Positions 39,246-51,223 of a DNA stretch of 64,000 bases are shown piece after piece. The translations under genes were made by a program, and so were the position numbers. A model generated the notes under the pieces. That model was not told the DNA's origin, made no database searches, and was given only the letters and a program-made list of their open reading frames with translations. Source of the DNA: Anoplopoma fimbria. Taxonomy: Eukaryota > Chordata > Actinopteri > Perciformes > Anoplopomatidae. Where the stretch lies: the NCBI RefSeq assembly GCF_027596085.1, contig NC_072462.1, positions 18,223,421 to 18,287,420 of the forward strand. The letters run 5' to 3'. Numbering within the stretch: the first letter of the stretch is position 1; every line of letters begins with the position of its first letter.

Positions 39246-41904
39246 CAACTACTAGGTCCAGCATTAGGCAACAGGTGCTACAACTAACTAAAATTATTTC
39301 AGGCCATGGCAGGGGAAACAATGAAAAAAAAAAAAAGTATTTTGTTGAACAGTATTTTTTAAGTCCCTATTATCGGAGCCCTGCACATATGCATGCCCAC
39401 ACATGAAACACGAGCACAAATACAGCCTTGCTGTCCAGCTCACAGAAGAAGAGGCATGGCTCCCCTCCTCATGCAGCCGCTTATCTTAACAACCTCTCAT
39501 TGCAGTCCAGAGAAGACAGCAAAAAAGAGAAGAAAGACAGCAGGAGAGGGGAGGATCGATAAAAGGCCATTACGCTTCTGTGCAGCCTGGGTAAAAGGGC
39601 GGAGTGTGTGGGGGCTGATATGGTTCTGGATGAATGATGTGGAAAGGTAACAGACAACCTACAGAAGCACCTTTTTAGAGAAAAGTCACTGCACGTCAGC
39701 AAGCTCAAGGACAGGACATACCCTGGCAATAGAGAATCCCAGCAACAAAACTCTAAGCAATGTGTTCCTGAGATCTGGTGACTGTGTGGCCATAAAGGAT
39801 GTTTGAGATCACTTTTGGATTTTGTGGTTTAAAGGCATTAGGCATCTATTTCAAAACCACAAGCGCATACAGGGTAAAAATGATTACTGACGACTCATCG
39901 GGCAAGGTCAACTTTCTTAAATGCTCAAGGCCCCAGGCTTTTTTAGACATATCTAGTATCTTTCTACACTGGTCTTGATTACAAGCAGGCTTCAAGTACA
40001 GCTGCACGAAGCTTCAAATTCAGCACTATGTCCCCTGTCAGTCAGCTTCAACTCGCAGTCAATTCTGTTTGCCCGTTCACATGTTTTAAATACCCGTCAC
40101 AGGTCACAAGTCTTTCTCACAGCATGTGTGAATTTATTTTGCTTGCCACGAGGTACATGCTAATTTGGTAACCATAGTAACATGTATGCGTGTCACCGCG
40201 TAAGTATGGGGAATTTCCCTGATTAATTAAGAAGTTAAACCAGAGTGTTATACAACATGCATTGTATCTTTTACTAAAAAAAGTAATTGATACATTGAAA
40301 ATTTCAACAAAATATCTTATTGTTGTTGCCATTTAGTCACTTTTTGTGATATATGCAGTCCAGCTGCAGTCCCCACTAATGATGCTCATAATTATTCAGT
40401 TGATTAATTACTCAGTTATTTCTTTGTGAGCTCTTTGTGATACCAGAGAAGATACATATGCATATACGAATCAAAGGTCTGCGTACCTTGCTGTCAGTCA
40501 CTGCAATCTTATTTCCCTCGTCGCCAATCAATGTGACCCGCTAGTCCATATGGCTTACAGCCTTTACAAAAAAGTCAATATGAACACAATCTGTACCAAA
40601 ACTGGAATGCTACAGCAAATCCATTATTGTCGTTATATATATACAAAATGAAGAAGTTCCGGTACACCCTGTACCAGAGAAGGTGTACTATGAGCTCAAG
40701 AGGTTACAGCAGAGAGGACTGATAACGTGATGGTTTTTACTTATTCAAAGGGAAAAGAGGAGGAGGGGTAGGTGACAACTAAGATATGTTTAGCTTAGAT
40801 CAGGGCCTGCTCTACTGCTTAACACTGGCCAGCAATTTATTATTCATTGACTGAACAGGTGCTGCAGAACCACAGCTTAACCATTCACCAACCGGCTGTG
40901 GTTGACAATAAGCTTTGGCCTACAGAGCTCGTGAGCAGGATTTATTTTGCCAGTGCAGCACTCTCATTTACTCAGTTCATATCAATTATCAATAAAAAGT
41001 CTATTCCCTCCAGCAGCTACACAATGTCCCCCTGCCACTCACATACACCTGAACATCTCCCAGCCTATAGCTGAAGATAAAATGAAGGCAAGGGGAAAGG
41101 AATCAACACCGAAGGATTTTTTTTCATTTTAGAAATTGTGATAAGACTGTAGGGGAGAGCGGTGTTCGTAGTATGTAATCTTTTTATGGTTATGGCTCGG
41201 GAAAAAGGCACAGGAGCCAAGTTATTCTCTACTGCGATGTTGAAGTCAGAGAGAAGCTGGAGCAAGGTGCTGATAACCGCAATGACGAGGGATGTGATGA
41301 AATGGGGAAAAGAAATAGATTTTTTCCCCCAGAAGTAAGGAAGATGTCAGTGAATTCAGGTGGAACTGTTGAACTTTTTAAATTATCACTTTCGAGAGAA
41401 CTTTCGAGTTTAGTGTCGAGTGTTCCATTAAAATATCATCTTTCTGTGATCATGTTTCTCACATAAACTGCAAACTCAATAAAAATCATCTTATTTGAAT
41501 CTGATGTTAGGATCAAATATGCTAAATAACCTACTCTTGTGTCTCCACTTTTTAACACAAAAAAGCAGCCATAATTGCAGAATTAGCAAATAAAGAGATG
41601 GGGGCAGTGTGGGGGCATTTTGCCATGACCAGGAGTAAGAAATACCATTATTGATTATTAAATCAGGACCTGCAGTGATTTATATCCCTCTCATTAATTA
41701 GATATTGATTTATTATGTAACCTGTTGGCCTAACAATCTGTTGGATTTTGTTATTGTGTGTTGTGAGCTCTGAATACTTTTAGTGAGATTAAATATTAAG
41801 CCTGTGTTGTTTTTCCTTCCTCATACTTTCTCACTCTTTAACATTAGGCGAGGAAACGCCGTAGTCAGCAGTGGTAAAACCGGCTGCCCCTGATAAAGCC
41901 TGTA

Positions 41905-43519
41905 CAGTGGGTACGGAAAGTATTCAGACCCCTTTAAATTTTTCACCCTTTGTTTCATTGCAGCAATTTGCTAAAATTGAAAAAGTTCATTTTTTTTTCG
42001 CATTAATGTACACTCAGCAACCCATCTTGACAGAAAAAAACAGAAATGTAGAAATTTTTGCAAATTTATTAAAAAAGAAAAACTGAAATATCACATGGTC
42101 ATAAGTATTCAGACCCTTTGCTCAGTATTGAGTAGAAGCACCCTTTTGAGCTAGTACAGCCATGAGTCTTCTTGGGAATGATGCAACAAGTTTCTCACAC
42201 CTGGATTTGGGGATCCTCTGCCATTCTTCCTTGCAGATCCTCTCCAGTTCTGTCAGGTTGGATGGTGAACGTTGGTGGACAGCCATTTTCAGGTCTCTCC
42301 AGAGATGCTCAATTGGGTTTAGGTCAGGGCTCTGGCTGGGCCAGTCAAGAATGGTCACAGACTTGTTCCGAAGCCACTCCTTTGTTATTTTAGCTGTGTG
42401 CTTCGGGTCATTGTCTTGTTGGAAGGTGAACCTTCGGCCCAGTCTGAGGTCCTGAGCACTCTGGAGGAGGTTTTCTTCCAGGATATCTCTGTACTTGGCC
42501 GCATTCATCTTTCCTTCAATTGCAACCAGTCGTCCTGTCCCTGCAGCTGAAAAACACCCCCATAGCATGATGCTGCCACCACCATGTTTCACTGTTGGGA
42601 TTGTATTGGGCAGGTGATGAGCAGTGCCTGGTTTTCTCCACACATACCGCTTAGAATTAACGCCAAAAAGTTCAATCTTGGTCTCATCAGACCAGAGAAT
42701 CTTATTTCTCATAGTTTGGGAGTCCTCCATGTGTTTTTTGGCAAACTCTATGCGGGCTTTCATATGTCTTGCACTGAGGAGAGGCTTCCGTCGGGCCACT
42801 CTGCCATAAAGCCCCGACTGGTGGAGGGCTGCAGTGATAGTTGACTTTGTGGAACTTTCTCCCATCTCCCTACTGCATCTCTGGAGCTCAGCCACAGTGA
42901 TCTTTGGGTTCTTCTTTACCTCTCTCACCAAGGCTCTTCTCCCACGATTGCTCAGTTTGGCTGGACGGCCAGGTCTAGGAAGAGTTCTGGTCATCCCATA
43001 CTTCTTCCATTTAAGGATTATGGAGGCCACTGTGCTCTTAGGAACCTTGAGTGCTGCAGAAATTATTTTGTAACCTTGGCCAGATCTGTGCCTTGCCACA
43101 ATTCTGTCTCTGAGCTCCTTGGGCAGTTCCTTCGACCTCATGATTCTCATTTGTTCTGACATGCACTGTGAGCTGTAAGGTCTTATATAGACAGGTGTGT
43201 GCCTTTCCTAATCAAGTCCAATCAGTTTAATTAAACACAGCTGGACTCCAATGAAGGAGTAGAACCATCTCAAGGAGGATCAGAAGAAATGGACAGCATG
43301 TGAGTTAAATATGAGTGTCACAGCAAAGGGTCTGAATACTTATGACCATGTGATATTTCAGTTTTTCTTTTTTAATAAATTTCTGTTTTTTTCTGTCAAG
43401 ATGGGTTGCTGAGTGTACATTAATGCGAAAAAAAATGAACTTTTTCGATTTTAGCAAATGGCTGCAATGAAACAAAGAGTGAAACATTTAAAGGGGTCTG
43501 AATACTTTCGTACCCACTG
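41905..43519 (-). mobile_element. Tc1-family DNA transposon, structurally complete
   Basis: The element is 1615 bp, flanked by TA duplications (41903-41904 and 43520-43521). The ends are CAGTGGGTACG and its complement. Each long terminal inverted repeat of about 200-215 bp carries an outer and an inner copy of the direct repeat containing AAGTATTCAGACCC, the IR/DR arrangement of Sleeping Beauty-type elements. The left repeat has 18 extra bases (42048-42065). Between the repeats lies one uninterrupted transposase gene. It sits in intron 4 of the TMEM132 gene, in the same orientation. Confidence 0.96.
42122..43162 (-). CDS. Tc1-family transposase, DD34E, intact 346-aa frame
   Basis: The enzyme cuts and inserts the transposon at TA sites. 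N-terminal paired-like helix-turn-helix modules lie at about residues 10-60 and 75-120, joined by the GRPAKL hook at 65-70. The catalytic domain has D159 in LWSDETK, a glycine-rich VKHGGGS at 191-197, D250 in QQDNDPKHT and E285 in SPDLNPIEHLW. There are 34 residues between the last two acidic positions. The length is close to the roughly 340 residues usual for fish Tc1 transposases. I see no stop, frameshift or lost catalytic residue. The first ATG lies about 140 bp inside the right terminal repeat. Whether it is active cannot be judged from one copy. Confidence 0.96.
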   Translation of the reverse strand: MSEQMRIMRSKELPKELRDRIVARHRSGQGYKIISAALKVPKSTVASIILKWKKYGMTRTLPRPGRPAKLSNRGRRALVREVKKNPKITVAELQRCSREMGESSTKSTITAALHQSGLYGRVARRKPLLSARHMKARIEFAKKHMEDSQTMRNKILWSDETKIELFGVNSKRYVWRKPGTAHHLPNTIPTVKHGGGSIMLWGCFSAAGTGRLVAIEGKMNAAKYRDILEENLLQSAQDLRLGRRFTFQQDNDPKHTAKITKEWLRNKSVTILDWPSQSPDLNPIEHLWRDLKMAVHQRSPSNLTELERICKEEWQRIPKSRCEKLVASFPRRLMAVLAQKGASTQY

Positions 43520-44468
43520 TACATATTCTGAGGGCTCCTCTCCTGTTTCTGGGGGCCATTTGATTAGAATAAGCCAGCAGAGCTGCGCTGAGCTGAACCC
43601 TGGCCCCAGCAGGCCGAACAGAGGACTCTCAAGCCAGACTGACAGAGTGGGGGAAAGGGTGATGGAAGGCAAGCCAGCAACAAATAAACAAACACACAAC
43701 AACAAATTACAGAATGGACAGACTTAGCTTCAAAGTAAAGCCTGACTGACATATATAGAAGCTGCATCCTGGGCCAGAGAGGGAAGAGAGAGATGTTGGG
43801 TGGCAGCAATGAAATTAAGTTTGTGTGCATGTGTATGTTCAGTACAGATGATACACACTGTAGTGTGTGTGTGGTGCTTTCAGGGAGTGTTGCCCTTCCT
43901 CTGCAACACTGCCTCAGATTCACAGGTACGCACACTTCATAAGATGCCATGGCCTTTACTCCGGCCACAGAGCAACTGCAGTGGAGCAAATGAGGCTTAT
44001 CTAAAATGCTCGGTGGCAGCTTGGTCAATTTTTTTTAAACAAGAGGTTCAAGCTTCTTGGTTCTGATGTGTGTAGGAGTCCGGATTGTGGATTTCGAAGT
44101 TCATCTGCACATTTTCTCAAAAAAAAAAAAAAAAAGAAACCTACATTCTTCAGGTGGCCAGATACGTGACTCGAAATGTATGATTATGTAGCTCTGTATT
44201 TGTTGGTAATGCAAAATAAGCAGCTGTTTGCTAACAAGTTCCCTATATCAACTTAATTGTATATGTCATTGTTGTGCTCAAAAAAACCAGTAAAAGCAGG
44301 TTTGAAAATACTTACTTTATCACAGTAAATGCCTCTGTAAATATCTAATATAATTTTAGTTTATTAGATATATATTGATATGGGCTGAAACACTTTTGTT
44401 GCATTATTCATCAGACAAACAACAGAAAAGCCATTTTGCTAGTCAATTATAGAGTAATTATTTTTTTT

Positions 44469-44572
44469 GAGGGCATTTTTCACAATTTATAGACTTAACA
44501 ACTAATTGAATACTGGAGAAAATAATCAGCAGATTAATCAGTAATGAAAATAACTGTTGGTTAGAGCCCTTA
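44469..44572 (-). repeat. hAT-like element, GGGCTGCAACTAA family, copy 4 (fragment)
   Basis: On the minus strand it reads AAGGGCTCTAACCAACAGTT, then CATTACTGATTAATCTGCTG and GTCTATAAATTGTGAAAAA, the left half of the family. Confidence 0.5.
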
Positions 44573-45251
44573 TATAAATATAGGCACGTGCAGTATAGGG
44601 GTCAATAAGTGATTTTGATGACATGAAGTAGTAAGTCAAGCAGTGCAAAAACCAAAGATGTTTGAGGTATTTAAAAGAATAGTGTTGCCATAATCGGATC
44701 CTTATCCAAATGTTTTATTTGTTTATGTTAAATTAAAATTGGTGTTATCAGCTTCAAAAATCAGGTATCAGTCTGTCTCCAATGCAGATACGTTTATAAC
44801 CGAGACATAGAAAAAAAAGGAAAAACACAGCCTTCAAGAGTAAAATAAATCTCCCTTAAAGTGTCCCTGTCTATCCATCTATCTCTCTCCCATACTTGCA
44901 GAATAGGATAATCAAGACCAGGGATAAGAAACATGCCTGGTATGATTCCACCAGGGGTGAGAGCGAAAGGGAGGATTAATGTTGTCAAAATGCAAACGAG
45001 AACAATAGAGCTGTGAATCAGAGGCCCATATATACACAAGAGGACTTAATTAAGCTATACGGGGCATTATGGCCGCATGCAGATGGCTAATATGCTGCCT
45101 TAAGGACACTTAGCATGCCGGTGTATAGCCTCACTGCACAGCCTATTAGTGCTCCGCCGGGCCATTTCCAAATACAGTTTCTGACAGCGTGACAGTGTGA
45201 CTGATGGCAGACTGCTGGAATACCGCTGACTGGCCCTGACGCTGTGATAGC

Positions 45252-45253
<2 letters not shown>

Positions 45254-45325
<72 letters not shown>
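45254..45325. repeat. (TG)n microsatellite
   Basis: An uninterrupted 72-bp TG dinucleotide run in intron 4, in CA orientation on the TMEM132 transcript. Confidence 0.97.
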
Positions 45326-45327
<2 letters not shown>

Positions 45328-48300
45328 TGACTTACAGATACGAGGACTGATTTCTGTTTGACTTATTTGTTTCTCGGTGCCAACTGAGGACACAATTTCT
45401 TCTTAATCCTTTTGTCCTTGCTGCCTCGGCCTATCACTATCCGTCCCCCACTTTTATTAAGAAAGCTGCAATTTGGCCAGACCAGGCGCCAAATTCTAGA
45501 GACAGTAGAGATACAAATATATATTTTACTAAAATAAAAGAACATATAATGGGAGGACCAAAAAAAGACTGACTGAAGCAACAATAAATTGTCCAAAGGA
45601 AACAAACAAAGCTCTGATTCTCTCGCCCGAGACCCCCCAAAAAATATATTTGAGCTTCCTGCTAATGGCTCTGATTGTAATGTTATGGGATTGTGAAAAT
45701 AAAGCTAATTCTGTTGAGTTTCAAATGGAGTGAGTTGATTCAGAGGCTATGAATAAAATGCTAATGATAGCATTTGGAATGTATTGTAAAGAGCTATGGG
45801 GGCCACACTGTCTCTTCTAATGAGCAGAAAGGCGTGACGCAGTGTGGCAAGAGAGGGAGATCAAAAATTCATGGGAGGAGTGCAGTAAAAGTCTCTCGGT
45901 TGGCATGTTCTCTGCATGTACTGTTCTTCAAGCTTGTTAATGAAACATTTTTATCGTCTCTCTTCAGTCTACCCAGTTGGTTCCAGGTTGCTTATTCAGT
46001 GGGATATCATATTAGACAATTCGAAAATATATACAGGCATTTGTCTTTGTGATAGCATTCACAACTGGAGTTCAGTGAGCTCAAAATATCTCAGTAATGT
46101 AAGAGGAGTACAGCAGGGGAAGTATCTCTGTAAGAACTTTCTCTAAACTTCTTCCTCCGTTTAAACTTTTGATCATTTAAGAGTTTTATTTGGGGCTATG
46201 TCAAAGGGTATGCTATAATCTGAACCAGATAACCACTGGAGGTAACAGTCTCTGGAAGTTGCACTACATTACAAAAACTCTTCGCCTGAACAAACCATAA
46301 CAATCGTTACTAAAATTATTTTTTATTGAATCTTCAAAATGCGCTCAATTTCCAATGAAAATCCACCTAAGCATGTTCCAATATCAACTCTAATTTCTGA
46401 TATAAGCGGCACAATCTCTCTCATTCTGTTCTGTTTCAAGGTAATGTCAAATTAATCTTCCTGCAACAAGTGTGATCATCTAATTACAATGCCAGAATTG
46501 TTCTTCTCATTTTCAGATAAATGTAAGTTTACAGTGAAGGTTACATTTCTTGTCAGGATAAATGTTTTGTGCGGCATATTTAGCATTCAACTAGCATTCT
46601 AAAATATCCAGTAGCTTCATCGATTGGACTAAATTAGCCTTTGAAAAGCACTGGCTCTGAAGTGATGGGCTCTGTCTATGGCTGCAGGATGAATATCCTG
46701 TGCTGATCTTTCTTACTTGTACTGTATGCAGTGATCCCAGTCACCGGGAGGCTGCAGTTAAAGAAATAACCCTCTGGTAACAAATTATTCAGCAGGTTAT
46801 TCCCTAGACTGCCCAAACCATTTTTTTTCCTTCTCCTTAGACTCTTCCTCCCATCTCCTTTCTCCTCTTTTTCTACCTTCAAACTTTTGCCGTTGCTGGT
46901 ATTAACATACTCGTCACAATTTCAGTCAGTCATCCTAAAGGACAGTTTACAGCAGCTGTCAAGTCAAGACAGCAATGAGTCCTGCATTTCATGTTTTGGC
47001 AGACAGATACTGTAAGAGTGTGTGCATGCTTGTGCTTCTCTGTGGGAGTGAAGGCCAGAAGCGATCACAGAGAGATGAGAGTTTTATTGAACAGAGGTGT
47101 CTCGCATTCTGAACACAGACGAGCACTGTTGAGTGCCAGCAATGATTGGTGTCTACCTACGAGTTCTGCTGCGGAGCTGGAGATTGATGTCAACCACTAA
47201 CACCCAGTTTAATCAAGATATTTGTTGACCCTGACTCACCTGCCTTTAAAACATGTGTGCTATTCAGAGGTACGGTGTACTCGATGACTGATAAGAAATG
47301 TTGGGTAAATGGGGAAAAATGAAAACAGCTACAGAGGAATGTAGCACAGTTAGCATCCTAAGATTAAAATGCCAGCAACAAATCTTTAATACACCAATCA
47401 GTTTGTGCAAAGGTGTTTTTTCAGAAGTTGTTAATGGACTTCATGGGTCTTTGACAGCTTTTGGGTGTTAGATCTTAGATCTTAGGCTTCGCTCTGTTTA
47501 TGTCGAGTTAAAGCTGCAGTCTGAATCGTTATGTAAAATTGTTTCACCCTATTGAAGTACGCTGCAGTGAAAATCTCATCAACAGGCCATCTGATCTGAA
47601 TAGATTTTTTTTTTTTTCATTTACTGAAGTCATCAATCATAATTCATCTACATTTCTCAATTACAGAATTTGGAGAGCAGCTCGAAACACATTAAATGCT
47701 TTGTTTTTGGTGCTTCACGAGGCAGATGGATACAACAACAACTGAAATGTCATACTCTTTACAACACTGGAGATTTTAATTGTCAGCTTGTACAAAAGGA
47801 TGCTGTTTCAAGGGTTATTTAATTCAGTGTATGATTGTAAATTTAATCCACAAGTAAGAAAGTAAAGTTACTTTTACCTGGCCAAAGTTACAAAGTACTT
47901 AAGTAGTAAGTAAGCCCTTAATATTTCTATGTTAGACATTTACTCGACAAAGCCACAGATTTCAGCAATTAAGTTGTTGATTATATGTTCAAATCAGTAT
48001 TCAAATCATTAAAAGACTAAAGATAATTTAATGTTTGATGTCAGGTAATCCAATCTGGTCTCATTACACTTTTAATCGACTCCATCAAGATGATTTTATT
48101 CTTTTTTTTAATTCTATGGTTATTTTGTTATTTTGTCTAATGTTAATACCATTGTGCCTGTGTTTTTAGATATTGCTCCACTGTGACTATTATTTTAAGT
48201 ATATGTTAGGGGCTTATCATTATAAACATATAGTTTTCATCTTGTTATTTTCTATTCATTAAATCCGGTTGTACTTGTGGAATTCATGCACTCAATCAAC

Positions 48301-50160
48301 ACTAAGTTTATTTAAAATGCATCCTTTCCGAATGTTGCATTCCTGATTCACTGAACTCTTTGTTTGTCTATATATTCAAATGAAAAAAGACCGTACTTCC
48401 AACACTCACGGAGAAAGCTGTTCACTTTTAAAAAGGCATTAAAAGTTGAAAAAGTTCAAAAGTCCAAAGGCTACTCTATTGGCCAGGAGCCATAAATCAG
48501 CGGTAAACGTCTTCCTCACCAAATTGTCATAATAAAGGTTTATAAAGTGCTCAAGGGCATTTGATTTTTACGTGGCCGTTATCAGCAAGGGAAATTAAAA
48601 CTATTCTTATCTCTTTGCAGCATACTGAGTGGTTTTCCTTTTATTTTAGGAAAAACAATTTACATTGTCATTATCATAATACAATTAGCAATCTTAAGCC
48701 ACTTGCCAATTCAGCCATGTTTGGACTGTCTAAATCTAAACTCAATTAACTTCTCAGTCAGCAAACTCTGAGAGCTGTATTAGCCAGATTACTGACAATT
48801 AAAAAGAGCAAGCTTTGTGTGGAAAAAACTTTGCCATGGCATTTTTAGGGACCAATGCATACTGGTAATATTGTCATATTTTCTTCTAACACTATCAATA
48901 AAGAGTCTAAACGCTACTCACTGTGCCATGCAGAGGTCAAAGGCTCACAACAAGGGACAATTCATGTGTCATGTGGCTCTGTATAAACAATAACTTAGAA
49001 CCTAAGAAGCTTCTAAGTTCATGAGAATTGTAAATTAGCATAATTAACACCCTAATGATACCCATATGTCCTATATGGAAGTCCTGCTTTTGGAGATCGA
49101 CAAAAAAGTCTATCATTTTGAACGATGTCATGAGCAGAATTAGGGACATGCTTAAGCCAATGAATGGGGAAAAATAAGGCATGCTGTTAATGCCGTGTTA
49201 CCTGAGGGTCATACTGTCTATGAAATAAAGAAGAAATGGTTCCATTTGATAAACGTCTTGCCAAGGCGATCAATGACTGCAACAGGACAATGGTCAAATC
49301 ATTTAAGTCAGGGTTTGGGTCGCAATTTGAGTGGTTAATATTGATATTGTTGTGTTATACAATCACATCAATAGCCAATTTAAATTAATGGAGATATATT
49401 TAGGCTATATGAAAACATTTAGAATTAAATGTGCCTACAATGCAAATTACAGAGTCAAACAGGGTAATGTCAAGATTATTATGTAGTGTCATATAAATAT
49501 AGGGTTTCAAAACTTATAAATAGTGATAAACTTAGGCTTGGAAAAATGTACAAGCTTGGAAAATGTGTATAAGTGCTAGATGTCAGAAGACATTGGTGTA
49601 TTGTCTTGTGATATATAATTTTTGGCTTTTTGACCTCAGTCTCGTCTTGTGAAAAACATACTCAGTTTGATTTAGGACAGCTGACTCACCCAAGACAGTC
49701 AAAATCATTCCAGTGTTTGGTCATGATTGGATCCTTGGCTGCCTTGTCTGTATTCTTAAGATAATTGTAATGGGGCTACAACACAATAAAGACGTGAATA
49801 CCCTCTAACACTCCGTAACAAGAAACCCAGCACTTAAATCTAATAGTCATTGTTAAATTTCATCATCAATGTCCTTAAAGGGAGTCAAATGAATAAAGGA
49901 CATCAACTACTTTTTGGCCGCAGTGTCCTTTTTTTGTTTAGAGATCTTCACAGGTCAACTCTAATTCTGGTAATCAAGACACAAGGTAGGGGATTGTATC
50001 ACGATTCCAAATCGGATCAGCAAAAAAAAAAAAAAAAAGGAAGCAAATATAACTTTTTTTAGATGCCCCGTTCATGTTATTTTGACGATACCAAATAAAG
50101 ATAGGTGATGAGCCATATCAAATAAATGAGAATATAATCAAGAGATCAGTCCAAACAAAA

Positions 50161-50457
50161 TAGTTAAAATTAGCTCCACCTCAACTAACTACAACAATAA
50201 AATGCTGCTTACACATAAATGCATGAGTAATACGGTGATAACTAATGGTATAGTATGTATAATAGTATAGGATTAGATTAGATTAGAATAGATTAGATTT
50301 TTTGTTAGTGACACGACAGAAAAGAGATTTACCTGATAATGCGAACATACTTTTAGTTAATAACATTTTTTAAAGCAAATCTTGTAACAGAGTATTTTAA
50401 CAGTGTCTTATTAATACTTTTCTTAAGTAAACAATCTGAATACTTCCTCCACCGCTG
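50161..50457. repeat. Non-autonomous DNA element, family B, partial copy
   Basis: Contains tagttaaaattagctccacc, cacataaatgcatgagtaa, cttgtaacagagtatttta and the end gaatacttcctccaccgctg, matching the right two thirds of the copy at 18893-19327. A (GATTA)n-like stretch interrupts it near 50274-50299. Confidence 0.6.
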
Positions 50458-51033
50458 CGCAGGTCACAGGTCTGTGTGATGTGTAACTCCTAAGTGGTCT
50501 GCGTGAGTGAGTCATAATCATCGCAGGGCAAAAATGTGATTATGATGTGAGGTGGAGTGTGAACTGAAGTGCGGGGGAAAATGAAACGGACAACAAAGGT
50601 CTAATTATCCTCTCTTCTGTCTGGACCGCCCTCGGGTATTCTTCAGATCATGTCTCCTTTTTTAACAAAATAAATGTTATGTTCTAGAAGTTTTTCCATT
50701 TGGAATTGTCTCTGGTAGACCACCTAAAGGTTTAAGTTGTGTTGTGCATGTGCATGTTAAAATGCATGTTGTTTCTTTAGATGGACCATTTGTGCAATAC
50801 TCATATTGCGTCTGCATGATGATTTAGAAGGATGATGTACATCCTGCTTGATATTTTGAAAATAACACACTCCTCCTAGCCAATAAGAATCAAGTGTTCT
50901 CCCTTGTCATGGGTCATGGTGTAATCCTGCCTTAACCTGCATTTATACAGCCATGACTGTACCACGATGAGTGATTTCAACACATATACGTACAAATGTC
51001 TGCATACACAAAGCTCAACAACCCACAGCTTAC

Positions 51034-51223
51034 CATGGCTAGTGGCACGATGCCACCCAAGTCCTGCGGTGCCAGGCGGATGAGAGTCGGAACCTCACTG
51101 GTCAGGGTACGGGTGAGCGGATACTCCACCTGCCACGTCACCTCCCTCCCCCCCTGAGTCACCATCAGCCCGTTCACCTCTAGGTCCACCTGCAGCACTC
51201 GCTGGTAGCCTGGCGCTTCGGCC
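51034..51223 (-). CDS. tmem132: TMEM132 exon 4, ectodomain
   Basis: The exon is 190 bp: one base completing a split codon, then 63 codons, between acceptor ctttgcag and donor CATG|GTAAGC. It encodes AEAPGYQRVLQVDLEVNGLM, REVTWQVEYPL and IRLAPQDLGGIVPLAM. The VLQ-DLEV-G, TWQVEYP and DL-GIVPLAM motifs match the family's middle ectodomain and the join to exon 5. It is the most 5' exon in the window; about 390 N-terminal residues must come from exons further upstream. Confidence 0.94.

Noticed and set aside
42162..43073. Several plus-strand frames of 60-97 codons within the transposon
   Set aside because: They are antisense shadows of the transposase gene.
43564..44028. 154-codon minus-strand frame beside the Tc1 element
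   Set aside because: It lies outside the transposon ends and has no recognisable domain; it is probably chance.
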